64,000 nucleotides of DNA from NCBI RefSeq assembly GCF_020740535.1, contig NZ_CP082362.1:4152501-4216500 (forward strand). The letters run 5' to 3'. Below the pieces are notes generated by a model. It made no database searches. It was not told the DNA's origin and was given only the letters and a program-made list of their open reading frames with translations. Positions 35,509 through 47,433 of this stretch are shown here, in pieces (position 1 is the first letter of the stretch; every line of letters begins with the position of its first letter). The DNA is from Streptomyces profundus. GTDB lineage: Bacteria > Actinomycetota > Actinomycetes > Streptomycetales > Streptomycetaceae. The translations under genes were made by a program, and so were the position numbers.

Positions 35509-36192
35509 ATGACGCTCCGGGTCGTGGTCGTCGACGACCGGCGGTTGGTCGCTGAGGCGTTGGCCTCGGCGCTGCGGGTGCGCGGGCATCGGGTGTTGGG
35601 CGCCGCCGCGCCCTCGGCGCGGGCCGTCGAGCTGGTGGCCGGCAAGCAGCCGGAGGTCTGTCTCTTCGGCTGTGTGACGCCGGAGGCGCCCGGCGCGCTC
35701 GCCCAGGTGGCCCGTATCCACCACGAGTTCCCGCGCTGCGCCGTGGTGGTGCTCGGCCCGGTGCCCAGGCCGGTCGGCGTCGCGGCGGCCTTCGCGGCCG
35801 GTGCCCGTGGCTATGTCCGCCATGACGAGCGGATCGAGGGCGTGGAGCGGGCGATGGCCAAGGCCAGGGCCGGCGAGGCGGCCGTCGCTCCCCAGCTGCT
35901 GCGGGAGGCGTTCGCCGAGCTCCTGCACCCGCGTGACGGAGCGCACGCGGAGGGCGCCAGGCTGGCCGGCCTGCTCACCGAGCGCGAGGCCGACGTGCTG
36001 GCCCGGATCGTCGAGGGTGAGGACACCCGGCGGATAGCCACCGGCCTCGGCGTGGCGCCCAGCACCGCCCGCACCCATGTCCAGCGGCTGCTGACCAAGC
36101 TGGGCACGGCCTCCCGGCTGGAGGCCGCCGCCCTCGCCGTCCGCACGGGGCTGCTGGAACATCTGGAACACCTCCGTCAGCGGCCCATCTGA
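35509..36192 (+). CDS. atypical LuxR-family response regulator without phospho-acceptor
   Basis: A 227-residue protein with a receiver-like domain (residues 1-118) and a NarL/LuxR helix-turn-helix (LTEREADVLARIVEGEDTRR, then APSTARTHVQRLLTKLGTAS). The acidic pair D9/D10 is present, but the expected phosphorylated Asp is glycine (EVCLFGCV, G54) and the usual lysine of GYLLKD is histidine or absent (GYVRHD). It therefore probably works without phosphorylation. AAGG 7 nt before the ATG at 35509 favours that start over an in-frame ATG at 35479. No sensor kinase is adjacent. Confidence 0.83.
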   Translation: MTLRVVVVDDRRLVAEALASALRVRGHRVLGAAAPSARAVELVAGKQPEVCLFGCVTPEAPGALAQVARIHHEFPRCAVVVLGPVPRPVGVAAAFAAGARGYVRHDERIEGVERAMAKARAGEAAVAPQLLREAFAELLHPRDGAHAEGARLAGLLTEREADVLARIVEGEDTRRIATGLGVAPSTARTHVQRLLTKLGTASRLEAAALAVRTGLLEHLEHLRQRPI

Positions 36193-36353
36193 CGCCGCGC
36201 CCCACCCCCTGCCCCCGCCCCTTCAGGCCCGCGCATTGACGCGCGGGTGTTCTTCCCTGCATTCTTATGTTTGATTCTGTTGAACAGTGCGCTGGACTGC
36301 ATGGGATGGCGAGGCAAAGCCGGATGCTGCAAGGGACCGGGGCGAACACCGGG

Positions 36354-37406
36354 ATGACGAAGACGTCGACCAGACTGGCCGACGGCCGCGAGCTCCTCTA
36401 CTACGACGCGGTGGACACCACCGACCGCTCCGACGAGGCGGCGGTCGACCGCAGACCGCTGCCGAAGACCACCTCCAGCTCCGAGGTGCGGCATCACGCC
36501 CTGCTCGACGAGCACGTCGGCTACGCCGCCCACCGACAGTCCCGCATCTACCACCCGCCGGCCGACCAGTGCCCGCTCTGCCCCACCAGCGGCGACCGGC
36601 TGAGCGAGATACCGGCCGACTCCTACCAGGTCGCCGTCTTCGAGAACCGCTTCCCCTCCTTCGGCGGCGACGTCGGCCGCTGCGAGGTGGTCTGCTTCAC
36701 CTCCGACCACAACGCCTCCTTCGCCGACCTCACGGAGGAGCAGGCCGCCCTGGTGCTCGCCGCCTGGACGGACAGGACCGACGAGCTGTCCCGGCATCCG
36801 GGCGTCCGCCAGGTGTACTGCTTCGAGAACCGCGGCGCCGAGATCGGCGTCACCCTCGCGCACCCGCACGGCCAGATCTACGGCTACCCGTTCGTCACCC
36901 CCTTCACCGAGCGGGCGCTGCGCTCCGTCGCCGAGCACAAGCGGCGCACCGGCGGCAACCTCTTCGACGAGCTGCTCGCCGCCGAGCGGTCCGAGGGCCG
37001 CCGGATCGTGCTGGAGAGCGGGCACTGGACGGCCTTCGTGCCCTACGCGGCCCGCTGGCCCTACGAGGTGCACCTCTACCCGAACCGCAGGCTGCCCGAC
37101 CTGCGCGGGCTGAACGAGGCCGAGCGCGCCGAGTTCCCCGCCGTCTATCTGGAGCTGCTGCGCCGCTTCGACCGGATCTTCGGCCCCGACGCCGGCCCCA
37201 CCCCCTACATCTCCGGCTGGCACCAGGCTCCCTTCGACGTACCTGACCGCGAGGATTACGCGCTCCACCTGGAGTTGTTCACCATCCGCAGGAGTGCGGA
37301 CAAGTTGAAGTTCCTGGCCGGATCGGAGTCCGGCATGGGGGCCTTCGTCAGTGACGTTCTGCCGGAGGCCGCCGCCGACCGGCTGCGAGAGGTGGCAAGC
37401 GCATGA
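36354..37406 (+). CDS. galT: galactose-1-phosphate uridylyltransferase GalT
   Basis: A 350-residue GalT of the Leloir pathway; it exchanges UMP between UDP-glucose and galactose-1-phosphate. The active-site motif [11 protein letters not shown] contains the nucleophilic histidine, and a zinc-site pair is suggested by DQCPLCP. The ATG at 36354 gives [14 protein letters not shown], the typical N-terminus; an upstream ATG at 36267 would add a non-conserved tail. The ribosome site is weak. TTGACG (36236-36241) with CATTCT 18 bp later is a possible promoter. It overlaps galE by 4 bp. Confidence 0.94.
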   Translation: MTKTSTRLADGRELLYYDAVDTTDRSDEAAVDRRPLPKTTSSSEVRHHALLDEHVGYAAHRQSRIYHPPADQCPLCPTSGDRLSEIPADSYQVAVFENRFPSFGGDVGRCEVVCFTSDHNASFADLTEEQAALVLAAWTDRTDELSRHPGVRQVYCFENRGAEIGVTLAHPHGQIYGYPFVTPFTERALRSVAEHKRRTGGNLFDELLAAERSEGRRIVLESGHWTAFVPYAARWPYEVHLYPNRRLPDLRGLNEAERAEFPAVYLELLRRFDRIFGPDAGPTPYISGWHQAPFDVPDREDYALHLELFTIRRSADKLKFLAGSESGMGAFVSDVLPEAAADRLREVASA

Positions 37407-38365
37407 GGTATCTGGTCACGGGTGGAGCCGGCTATGTCGGCGGCGTGGTCGCCGCCCGGCTGCTGGCCGCCGGACACCGGGTGACGGTGCTGGACGACCT
37501 GTCCACCGGCTTCCGGGCCGGCGTCCCCGAGGGCGCCGAGTTCGTCGAGGGCCGGGTGCGGGACGTCGCGCGCTGGCTGGACGACTCCTACGACGGGGTG
37601 CTGCACTTCGCGGCCTGCTCCCAGGTCGGCGAGTCCGTCGTGGACCCGGAGAAGTACTGGCGCAACAACGTCGCCGGCACCATCGAGCTGCTCGCCGCGA
37701 TGCGCGACGCCGGGGTGCGCACCCTGGTCTTCTCCTCCACCGCGGCCGTCTACGGCGAGCCGACCTCGACGCCCATCACGGAGGAGGCCACCACCGCGCC
37801 CACCAACCCCTACGGCGCCACCAAGCTCGCCGTCGACCAGATGATCACCGGGGAGTGCGCCGCCCACGGCCTGGCCGCCGTCTCGCTGCGCTACTTCAAC
37901 GTGGCCGGCGCCCTCGGCGCCCAGGGCGAGCGGCACGATCCGGAGAGCCATCTGATCCCCATCGTGCTCCAGGTCGCCCAGGGCCGCCGGGAGTCGATCT
38001 CCGTCTACGGCACCGACTACCCGACCCCCGACGGCACCTGTGTCCGCGACTACATCCATGTCGACGACCTGGCCGAGGCGCATCTGCTGGCGCTGACCGC
38101 CGTCTCCCCGGGCGAGCACCTGATCTGCAACCTGGGCAACGGCAACGGGTTCTCCGTGCGCCAGGTGATCGAGACCGCCCGCGAGGTCACCGGGCACCCC
38201 ATCCCCGAGACCGTGGCCGACCGCCGCGCCGGCGACCCGGCCGTGCTGGTGGCCTCGGCCGAGCGCGCCAGGACCCGCCTGGGCTGGCGTCCTGGCCGCC
38301 AGGACCTGGCGGACATCATCGCCGACGCCTGGGCCTTCGCCCAGCGAGAGGAGCCGAGCGCGTGA
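37403..38365 (+). CDS. galE: UDP-glucose 4-epimerase GalE
   Basis: A 320-residue extended SDR that interconverts UDP-galactose and UDP-glucose. The NAD motif TGGAGYVGG opens the protein; the catalytic serine/threonine (SSTAAVYGE) and the YxxxK pair (YGATK) are present. The ATG overlaps the galT stop and the stop overlaps the galK GTG, so the three genes are translationally coupled in the order galT-galE-galK known from Streptomyces. Confidence 0.94.
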   Translation: MRYLVTGGAGYVGGVVAARLLAAGHRVTVLDDLSTGFRAGVPEGAEFVEGRVRDVARWLDDSYDGVLHFAACSQVGESVVDPEKYWRNNVAGTIELLAAMRDAGVRTLVFSSTAAVYGEPTSTPITEEATTAPTNPYGATKLAVDQMITGECAAHGLAAVSLRYFNVAGALGAQGERHDPESHLIPIVLQVAQGRRESISVYGTDYPTPDGTCVRDYIHVDDLAEAHLLALTAVSPGEHLICNLGNGNGFSVRQVIETAREVTGHPIPETVADRRAGDPAVLVASAERARTRLGWRPGRQDLADIIADAWAFAQREEPSA

Positions 38366-39498
38366 GCAGCCATCAGCAGGTGTTCGGGGTCGAGCCCGAC
38401 GGCGCCTGGAGCGCCCCTGGACGGGTGAACCTCATCGGGGAGCACACCGACTACAACGAGGGCTTCGTGCTGCCCTTCGCGCTTCCGCACGCCACCGTCG
38501 CCACGGTCACCAGGCGCGACGACCGGGTGCTGCGGCTGCGTTCGCGGGACGTCGGCCACGCCGTCGTCGAGCTGAGCCTGGACGCCCTGACGCCGGGCTC
38601 CGTGCCCGGCTGGGCGGGCTACCCGGCGGGCGTGGCCTGGGCGCTGGAGCGCGCGGGCCACCGGCTGGCCGGCGCCGACATCCGCTTCGCCTCCGACGTT
38701 CCCACCGGCGCCGGGCTCTCCTCCTCGGCGGCGCTTGAGGTCGTCACCGCGCTCGCCCTCAGCGAGCTGAACGGCCTCGGCCTGGACGTGGCCGAGCTGG
38801 CCAGGATCGGCCAGCTCGCGGAGAACGACTTCGTCGGCATGCCCTGCGGCATCCTGGACCAGATGGCGTCCGCCGCCTGTGCCGAGGGCCATGTGCTCTT
38901 TCTGGACACCAGGGATCTCGGCCGCCGGCAGGTGCCGTTCGACATGGCCGCCGAGGGCCTTCGGCTGCTGGTCGTCGACACCCAGGTCAAGCACGCCCAC
39001 GCGGACGGCGGTTACGCGGACCGCCGCGCGGAGTGCGAGGCGGGGGCGGCGAAGCTCGGCGTCCCGTTCCTGCGCGATGTGCCCTTCGCCGAGCTGGACG
39101 CGGCGCTCGCCCGGCTGGACGACGAGGTGGTGCGGCGCCGGGTGCGCCATGTGGTCACGGAGGACCGCCGGGTCGAGCGGGTCGTCGGGCTGCTCGACGC
39201 GGGCCGGGCCCGGGAGATCGGCCCGCTGCTGACCGAGGGGCACGCCTCGCTGCGCGACGACTTCGAGGTCTCCTGCCCCGAGTTGGATCTGGCGGTGGAG
39301 ACAGCCGACGCGGCGGGCGCCCTCGGGTCCCGGATGACGGGCGGCGGGTTCGGCGGCTCGGCCGTCGCGCTCGTCCCCGAGGAGTCGGTCGCCGCGGTCA
39401 GCCGCGCCGTGCTCGACGCGTTCGCGGCCAGAGGTCTCAAGGAACCCCGGATCTTCGAGGCGATTCCCTCCGCCGGGGCCCGTCGCCTGCCGGCGTGA
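38362..39498 (+). CDS. galK: galactokinase GalK
   Basis: A 378-residue GHMP kinase that phosphorylates galactose at C1. Family motifs are [15 protein letters not shown] (sugar binding), [13 protein letters not shown] (ATP loop) and [16 protein letters not shown] near the C-terminus. The GTG start overlaps the galE stop by 4 bp. It ends the gal operon; no convincing terminator lies directly after it, but hairpins follow from 39557. Confidence 0.94.
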   Translation: MSSHQQVFGVEPDGAWSAPGRVNLIGEHTDYNEGFVLPFALPHATVATVTRRDDRVLRLRSRDVGHAVVELSLDALTPGSVPGWAGYPAGVAWALERAGHRLAGADIRFASDVPTGAGLSSSAALEVVTALALSELNGLGLDVAELARIGQLAENDFVGMPCGILDQMASAACAEGHVLFLDTRDLGRRQVPFDMAAEGLRLLVVDTQVKHAHADGGYADRRAECEAGAAKLGVPFLRDVPFAELDAALARLDDEVVRRRVRHVVTEDRRVERVVGLLDAGRAREIGPLLTEGHASLRDDFEVSCPELDLAVETADAAGALGSRMTGGGFGGSAVALVPEESVAAVSRAVLDAFAARGLKEPRIFEAIPSAGARRLPA

Positions 39499-39556
39499 CC
39501 GCACCGATATCCGCACTTCGGCGAAACCCCTTCCACCGGGGAGCGCCAGCCGTAGG

Positions 39557-39592
39557 CTGATCCCAGCACCGGTGGGGGCCGGTGCCGATCAG
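39557..39592 (+). promoter_or_regulatory. stem-loop between galK and the response regulator
   Basis: CTGATC (39557-39562) pairs with GATCAG (39587-39592), enclosing agcaccgg/ccggtgc. It may end the gal transcript or begin the leader of the next gene; TAGGCT (39553-39558) is a possible -10 box. Confidence 0.45.
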
Positions 39593-39605
39593 GGGGCGAG
39601 ACGGT

Positions 39606-39684
39606 GGGCGCGGCGCCCTGTCCGGCAACAGACCCTCGGCGGCGGCCGTGTGGTCAGGACACGCGAGGACAGGGCGCCGCGCCC
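39606..39684 (+). promoter_or_regulatory. perfect 18-bp inverted repeat in a gene leader
   Basis: Arms 39606-39623 and 39667-39684 are exactly complementary over 18 bp, with a 43-nt loop, ending 39 bp before the response-regulator GTG. Such a stem would be very stable in RNA. It could act as attenuator or terminator, or as a protein-binding dyad. Confidence 0.6.
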
Positions 39685-39723
39685 GCCTGGCCCGCCGCTT
39701 CGACGCGACCCCAGGGGCTTTCG

Positions 39724-40434
39724 GTGGACCGTATTCGGGTGCTGGTGGTGGACGAGCACCGGATCTTCGCAGAGTCGCTGGCCACCGCCCTCGCGGCGGA
39801 GGCGGATGTCGAGGCCATGGCCGTCGGCAGCGTGCTCGCGGCCCACCAGCTGCTGGAGCAGGTCAGGCAGGGCCGACAGCCCCCCTTCCAGGTGCTGTTG
39901 CTCGATGTGGAGCTCCCGGGCGCCGTCGAGCCGACGGCCGATGGCCCGACCGAGGCCACCGCCCTGCTCGACCTGACGCGCGAGCGCTTCCCCGAGCTCA
40001 GAACTGTCATGCTCGCGGCATGCGACGATCCGGCCATGGCCGCCAGGGCGCTGAGCGGGGAGGCGCGCGGCTGGGTGGCCAAGGACAGCTCGCTGGCCCG
40101 GCTGCTCCAGGTGATCAGGGGTGTGCTGCGCGACGAGACACACCTGCCGCCGGGGCTGCTCACCGGCGTGCTGCGCGAACTCCAGGCCGACCGGGCGCAC
40201 CGGGGCGAGCGTCAACGGCTGGTCGAGTCCCTGACGCCGCGCGAGTTGGAGGTGCTGCGTTGCATGCTCGCCGGTCTCGGCCGTAAGGCCGTCGCCGAGC
40301 GGCTCTATCTCTCCCCGCACACGGTGCGCACCCATATGCAGAACGTCCTGGGCAAGCTGAACGTGCACTCGACGCTGGCCGCCGTGGCCCTCGCCCGGCG
40401 CGCCGGCATCCCCCCGGCGGACGGCGCGCCCTAG
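39724..40434 (+). CDS. LuxR/NarL-family response regulator
   Basis: A 236-residue response regulator. The receiver has the acidic pair (VVDEHR), the phosphorylatable Asp in LLLDVELPG and the conserved lysine in GWVAKD. The NarL-type DNA-binding domain is LTPRELEVLRCMLAGLGRKA, then SPHTVRTHMQNVLGKLNV. The GTG at 39724 with AGGGG 6-7 nt upstream is preferred; another in-frame GTG at 39604 with AGGGGG would add a 40-residue non-conserved tail inside the inverted repeat. No kinase is adjacent. The stop overlaps the stop of the convergent MarR gene by 4 bp. Confidence 0.87.
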   Translation: MDRIRVLVVDEHRIFAESLATALAAEADVEAMAVGSVLAAHQLLEQVRQGRQPPFQVLLLDVELPGAVEPTADGPTEATALLDLTRERFPELRTVMLAACDDPAMAARALSGEARGWVAKDSSLARLLQVIRGVLRDETHLPPGLLTGVLRELQADRAHRGERQRLVESLTPRELEVLRCMLAGLGRKAVAERLYLSPHTVRTHMQNVLGKLNVHSTLAAVALARRAGIPPADGAP

Positions 40435-40922
40435 AAGTTGTCGAAGGGCGCGGTGAGCGCGCGGAGCAGCGCGGCGAGGTCGCGGCGCTGGGCGGGGGTG
40501 AGATCGGCCAGGATCGCCCGTTCCTGCTCCAGCAGCCCGGCCAGGGCGCTGTCCGCGTGATCGCGGCCCGCCGGGGTGAGCCGGACCAGGACCCCGCGCC
40601 GGTCGCTCGGGTCGGGGAGCCGTTCCACCAGCCCCTTCTTGGCCAGCCGGTCGATGCGGTTGGTCATGGTGCCCGAGGTGACCAGGGTCTGGGTGAGCAA
40701 CTGCCCCGGGGAGAGCTGATAGGGGTCGCCGGCTCGGCGCAGCGCGGTGAGCACGTCGAACTCCCACGGCTCCAGGCGGTGTTCGGCGAACGCCAACCGC
40801 CTGGCCCGGTCCAGGTGGCGGGCCAGCCTGCTCACCCGGCTGAGCACTTCGAGCGGCTCCACGTCGAGATCGGGCCTCTCCCGCCGCCAGGCCGCGACCA
40901 GCCGATCCACCTCGTCCTCCAT
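40431..40922 (-). CDS. MarR family transcriptional regulator
   Basis: A 163-residue winged-helix MarR protein. The recognition region is QTLVTSGTMTNRIDRLAKKG, and the wing DPSDRRGVLVRLT contains the conserved DxRxxxV pattern. It is divergent from the methyltransferase gene, with a cluster of palindromes between them, so it probably represses that gene and itself. The ligand is unknown. Confidence 0.87.
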   Translation of the reverse strand: MEDEVDRLVAAWRRERPDLDVEPLEVLSRVSRLARHLDRARRLAFAEHRLEPWEFDVLTALRRAGDPYQLSPGQLLTQTLVTSGTMTNRIDRLAKKGLVERLPDPSDRRGVLVRLTPAGRDHADSALAGLLEQERAILADLTPAQRRDLAALLRALTAPFDNF

Positions 40923-40946
40923 GAGGCCAGTCTAGTTGTTCTGTCG

Positions 40947-40985
40947 ACGTGAAGTCTCACGTCATCAAGCTTCTTGACGTCAAGA
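40947..40985. promoter_or_regulatory. overlapping palindromes, candidate MarR operators
   Basis: ACGTGA-agtc-TCACGT (40947-40962) is followed by the perfect 14-bp palindrome TCTTGACGTCAAGA (40972-40985); a larger imperfect dyad CGTCA-N10-TGACG (40960-40979) bridges them. All lie between the divergent MarR and methyltransferase genes. Confidence 0.65.
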
Positions 40986-41009
40986 GAGAACGGGGGCAGG
41001 ATCCGGCGT

Positions 41010-41810
41010 ATGGCATCCGCACAGCACCTCAGGTGGGATCCGGCCCAGTACCAGCGGCACGGTCGCCACCGTTCCCGTCCCCTGACCGAACTCGTCGCGC
41101 GCGTACCGGAGTTGCCGAGCCGGCCGAGGATCGCCGATCTGGGCTGCGGGCCCGGCGGGCCCACCGTCTCGCTCCTGGAGCGCTGGCCCGACGCCCGGAT
41201 CACCGGCTTCGACAACTCCCCCGAGATGCTCGCCGCGGCGGAGGCCACGGCGGGGCGGTCCGTGCGGTTCGTCGAGGCCGACCTGGCGAGCTGGCGGCCG
41301 GCCGAGCCCTGGGAGCTGCTGATCGCCAACGCCGCCCTCCAGTGGGTGCCCGACCACCACCTCCGGTTCCCCGAGTGGGTGGCCGGGCTGGCCCCCGGCG
41401 GGGTGCTGGCCTTCCAGGTGCCGGGGAACTTCGCGGCCCCCAGCCACCGGCTGATGCGGGAGGTCGCCGAACGCCCGCGCTGGCGCGCCCGGTTGGCCGG
41501 CGTGCTCCGCGCGGCCGACCCCGTGCTCACCCCCGAGGGCTACCTCGCCGCGCTGGCCCCGCTCTGCCCGGAGGTCGACGTCTGGGAGACCACCTACCTC
41601 CACCGGCTGGCCGGCGAGGATCCGGTCCTCGACTGGGTCAGCGGCACGGGCCTGCGCCCCGCGCTCACCGCCCTGGAGGACGATCCGGCGGCCAGGGACG
41701 CCTTCGTCGCCGAGTACGCGGCCGAGCTGCGCGCCGCCTACCCGGCGGACGCCCACGGCACCGTCTTCCCGTTCCGCCGGATCTTCGCCGTCGCCAGGAG
41801 GGCCCGGTGA
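41010..41810 (+). CDS. trans-aconitate 2-methyltransferase-like SAM methyltransferase
   Basis: A 266-residue class I methyltransferase. The SAM motif IADLGCGPGGPT is followed by ITGFDNSPEML; WDPAQYQRH near the start and IANAALQWVPDH in the middle are typical of Tam-like enzymes, which methylate trans-aconitate to keep it from inhibiting the citric-acid cycle. The ATG at 41010 has AGGA about 9 nt upstream. Control by the divergent MarR protein is likely from the palindromes between them. Confidence 0.85.
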   Translation: MASAQHLRWDPAQYQRHGRHRSRPLTELVARVPELPSRPRIADLGCGPGGPTVSLLERWPDARITGFDNSPEMLAAAEATAGRSVRFVEADLASWRPAEPWELLIANAALQWVPDHHLRFPEWVAGLAPGGVLAFQVPGNFAAPSHRLMREVAERPRWRARLAGVLRAADPVLTPEGYLAALAPLCPEVDVWETTYLHRLAGEDPVLDWVSGTGLRPALTALEDDPAARDAFVAEYAAELRAAYPADAHGTVFPFRRIFAVARRAR

Positions 41811-41946
41811 CTCCGGGGCCGGCCGCGGGGCGCCCGCCGTCTCGCACGGTGGCGCGGGGTGGGGGGCGGGTGAGCCGTCGCGCGCCCCCCGAAGTGCGCT
41901 GACAAGCCCCCAATGGGCCTCAGATTGCGCGATTCGGGTGAACGGA

Positions 41947-41974
41947 GGCAACTGAATCCACTGAGAAGCGTTGT
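41947..41974 (+). promoter_or_regulatory. candidate BldN-type promoter for the rodlin gene
   Basis: GGCAAC (41947-41952) and CGTTGT (41969-41974) are spaced by 16 bp, close to the CGTAAC/CGTTGa elements I recall for sigma-BldN promoters that drive chaplin and rodlin genes. Transcription would begin near 41981, giving a leader of about 43 nt. Confidence 0.5.
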
Positions 41975-42023
41975 TCAGGGCGCTCCGGAAACAGGGCATC
42001 CCAGAACTCGGAAGGACAAGCTT

Positions 42024-42428
42024 GTGATCAAGAAGTCGCTTGCCACGGTCGCGGTCGCGGCCTCCGCTGTCGGCATGGCCGGCATCGCCGCCACCCCCGC
42101 CATGGCCGCCGACGACTCCGAACTCACCACGATCAACGGCAACGGTGCCTCGGACCGGGTTGGCAACACCACCACCGGCGGCTACATGAGCCCCAACATG
42201 GCGCTGATCAACAGCTCCCTGAACGACGTCTGCCTGCCGATCGCCGACATCAACAAGCTCAACGTCGGTTCCGTCGTCGGCCTCATCCCGATCACCGTTC
42301 AGGACGTGCTCACCAGCAGCAACGACCAGACCTGTGCGGAGAACTCCACCCAGGTGGACGGCGACGACCCGCTGTCGCACGTGCTGTCGGACATCCCGAT
42401 CCTGTCGTGGAACGGCATCAACGACTGA
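42024..42428 (+). CDS. rodlin (Rdl family) aerial-hypha surface protein
   Basis: A 134-residue secreted protein. The signal peptide (VIKKSLATVAVAASAVGMAG) ends in TPAMA. The mature part has the rodlin pattern INGNGASDRVGN, GGYMSPNMALINSSLN, VGLIPITVQDVL and TCAENSTQ, with two cysteines. From memory it matches S. coelicolor RdlA/RdlB along its whole length. Rodlins organise chaplin fibrils into the rodlet layer of aerial hyphae and spores. GGAAGG lies 7-8 nt before the GTG. Only one rodlin gene is here and no chaplin gene is seen in the window. A strong terminator follows. Confidence 0.9.
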   Translation: MIKKSLATVAVAASAVGMAGIAATPAMAADDSELTTINGNGASDRVGNTTTGGYMSPNMALINSSLNDVCLPIADINKLNVGSVVGLIPITVQDVLTSSNDQTCAENSTQVDGDDPLSHVLSDIPILSWNGIND

Positions 42429-42488
42429 GGCACCCCGCCTCCCGTGGCGCCGGCCGGCACGCCGTATCCGTCAGACGCCACACCCCTT

Positions 42489-42535
42489 CCTCGGCCCTCC
42501 GACCGGATCAGTCAGCTCCGGTCGGAGGGCCGAGG
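42489..42535. terminator. 19-bp stem bidirectional terminator
   Basis: Arms 42489-42507 and 42517-42535 are perfectly complementary over 19 bp with a 9-nt loop, between the rodlin gene and the convergent TetR gene. Confidence 0.88.
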
Positions 42536-42547
42536 GCCGTCTCCGGG

Positions 42548-43225
42548 TCACACCCGGCGACGGCCCACCAGCTTCGGGTCGTGCTCAAGCCCCTGGAGCC
42601 CGTGCCAGGCCAGGTTCACCAGATGCGCCGCCACCTCGGCCTTCTTCGGCTTGCGGACGTTGAGCCACCACTGCCCGGTCAGCGCCACCATCCCCACCAG
42701 CGCGTGGGCGTACATCGGCGCCAACTTCGCGTCATAGCCCCGGCTCTTGAACTCCAGGCCGAGGATGTCCTCGACCTGGGTGGCGATGTCACCGATCAGC
42801 GAGGCGAAGGTCCCGGTGGACTGGGCCACCGGGGAGTCCCGCACCAGGATGTGGAAGCCGTCGGTGTATCGCTCGATGTAGTCCAGCAGCGCGAACGCCG
42901 CCTGCTCCAGCAGCTCGCGGGGGTGCCCGGCGGTCAGCGCCCCGTTCACCATGGACAGCAGCCGGCTCATCTCGCGGTCGACGACCACCGCGTAGAGGCC
43001 CTCCTTGCCGCCGAAGTGCTCGTAGACCACCGGCTTGGAGACCCCCGCCTTGGCGGCGATCTCCTCCACCGAGGTGCCCTCGAACCCACGCTCGGCGAAG
43101 AGGGTGCGTCCGATGTCCAGCAGCTGCTCTCGACGTTCGGTGCCGGTCATCCGTCTGCGGGTCCGCCGATTGGCGCGGGCCGGCCGGTCTTTGCCGCTGT
43201 CGCTGGTGCTGTTTTCGGTCGCCAC
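42548..43225 (-). CDS. TetR family regulator (probable fatty-acid desaturase control)
   Basis: A 225-residue TetR regulator with the helix-turn-helix [20 protein letters not shown], then [21 protein letters not shown] basic N-terminal tail ([18 protein letters not shown]) precedes it. The GTG start lies 7 bp after the desaturase stop, so both genes are cotranscribed; this suggests feedback control of membrane lipid unsaturation, as known for DesT-like or FasR-like TetR proteins. The ligand (possibly acyl-CoA) is inferred. Confidence 0.86.
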   Translation of the reverse strand: MATENSTSDSGKDRPARANRRTRRRMTGTERREQLLDIGRTLFAERGFEGTSVEEIAAKAGVSKPVVYEHFGGKEGLYAVVVDREMSRLLSMVNGALTAGHPRELLEQAAFALLDYIERYTDGFHILVRDSPVAQSTGTFASLIGDIATQVEDILGLEFKSRGYDAKLAPMYAHALVGMVALTGQWWLNVRKPKKAEVAAHLVNLAWHGLQGLEHDPKLVGRRRV

Positions 43226-43232
43226 GCCCCCA

Positions 43233-44261
43233 TCATGCCGTCTCGGCCGGTGCGCCTTCCCGCCGGTTTCCCGAGGCGGCGCCGGCGCCCTTCGGCGCGA
43301 CCCGCCGCGCCCTGAGCCGGGAGTCCCTCGGCCAGCGCACGTCCCAGGCCCAGCCGGCCAGCTCCAGCAGCCGGATCAGCCGCGCGCTGGAGTCCACCTG
43401 CCAGCGGTCGACGCCGTGCCGCGCGCAGGTGGGGTCGGCATGGTGCAGGTTGTGCCAGGACTCGCCGCAGGACAGCACGGCCAGCCACCAGACGTTGCCC
43501 GAGCGGTCGCGGGACCTGAAGGGGCGCTTGCCGAGGGCGTGACAGAGGGAGTTGATCGACCAGGTCACATGGTGCAGCAGTGCGACGCGCACCAACGAGC
43601 CCCAGAAGAAGGCCGTCAACGCGCCCTGCCACGACCAGGTGGCGAGGCCGCCGATCAGCGCGGGCGTCGCCAGCGACACCGTCGTCCACCAAGCGAAGTG
43701 TCGGGAGACCCGGCGCAGGTCCGGATCGTCGACCAGATCGGGGGCGTACTTCCGGGGGCAGGTCCGCTCGCTGTCGAACATCCAGCCCATATGGGCCCAC
43801 CACAGGCCCTTGAGCAGGGCGGGCACGGTCTCGCCGTAGCGCCAGGGGGAGTGCGGGTCGCCCTCGGCGTCCGAGTGCTGGTGGTGCTTGCGGTGATCGG
43901 CGACCCACCGCACCAGCGGCCCCTCCACGGCCATCGAGCCCGCGACGGCCAGGGCGATCCGCGTCCGCCGGCCCGCCTTGAACGCCCCATGCGTGAAGTG
44001 CCGGTGGAAGCCGACCGTGATGCCGTGGCAGGTGAGGAAGTAGAAGGCCACCAGCAGCCCCAGGTCCAGCCAGCTCACCCCCCAGCCCCAGGCGAGCGGC
44101 ACGGCGGCCAGCACCGCCAGGAAGGGCACCACGATGAAGAGGGCCAGGGCGAACTGTTCGACCGTGCGGCGCTGTTCACCGCTCCGGGTGGCGGGCGGCG
44201 GCGCGGGCTGCCGCGCGGATTCGGCTCGGGGCGGGGGAACCCGATCGGGGGTGCTGGTCAT
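43233..44261 (-). CDS. membrane acyl-CoA/lipid delta-9 desaturase
   Basis: A 342-residue integral membrane di-iron desaturase with about four membrane helices. The three histidine boxes are [18 protein letters not shown] and [11 protein letters not shown]. It introduces a double bond into fatty acyl chains and adjusts membrane fluidity. The ATG at 44261 has GAGG about 9 nt upstream and is preferred to a longer frame. It heads a desaturase-TetR operon and is divergent from ppc. Confidence 0.92.
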   Translation of the reverse strand: MTSTPDRVPPPRAESARQPAPPPATRSGEQRRTVEQFALALFIVVPFLAVLAAVPLAWGWGVSWLDLGLLVAFYFLTCHGITVGFHRHFTHGAFKAGRRTRIALAVAGSMAVEGPLVRWVADHRKHHQHSDAEGDPHSPWRYGETVPALLKGLWWAHMGWMFDSERTCPRKYAPDLVDDPDLRRVSRHFAWWTTVSLATPALIGGLATWSWQGALTAFFWGSLVRVALLHHVTWSINSLCHALGKRPFRSRDRSGNVWWLAVLSCGESWHNLHHADPTCARHGVDRWQVDSSARLIRLLELAGWAWDVRWPRDSRLRARRVAPKGAGAASGNRREGAPAETA

Positions 44262-44579
44262 GAGCGTTTTCCTCGGGGAGGTTTGGGAAGGGGGGACGGG
44301 GGCGCCGCCGGCCGGCACGCGCCTCCTGGTGCGACGGCCCACTACCGGTGGGGGCCACGACGGCCCTGTCGGCCGGAGAGCTCGCGCTACCTACGGGACC
44401 GTAACCTACGGCTACGTAAGTATCGCTGTTCACCGAGTGCGACAAGGCACGTGCCGGGGAAGCCACCGAGAGGTGAAGAACCCGTAAGGGCGGCTCACTA
44501 CCATGGGACGGTCGGACAGCGCGGTCCGCTACGTGCCCAAACGACCTGCCAGAAGAGTCAGCTGCGAGGAGCCGCACCC
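44262..44579. promoter_or_regulatory. divergent control region, desaturase and ppc
   Basis: This 318-bp gap holds no gene. Near 44390-44420 are two cctacgg direct repeats 15 bp apart (44390-44396, 44405-44411), an overlapping dyad TACGG-ga-CCGTA (44392-44403) and TACGTA (44413-44418), the best candidates for a TetR operator. The part closest to ppc contains a GAGGAG ribosome site. Confidence 0.5.
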
Positions 44580-47369
<2,790 letters not shown>

Positions 47370-47377
47370 ACCGACGT

Positions 47378-47408
47378 GCCCCCCGCCGCACCAGGTGCGG
47401 CGGGGGGC
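47378..47408. terminator. perfect 15-bp hairpin terminator after ppc
   Basis: gccccccgccgcacc (47378-47392) and ggtgcggcggggggc (47394-47408) are exact complements; it also serves the convergent membrane-protein gene. Confidence 0.88.
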
Positions 47409-47433
47409 GACGACTCTGGGGGCAGATCCGGTG

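Noticed and set aside
36267..36353. Upstream ATG extending GalT by 29 residues
   Set aside because: The extension is not GalT-like; [14 protein letters not shown] from 36354 is the typical N-terminus.
39604..39723. Upstream GTG start for the response regulator
   Set aside because: It would place the 18-bp inverted repeat inside the coding region and add a Pro/Arg-rich tail not expected for a receiver domain; kept only as an alternative.
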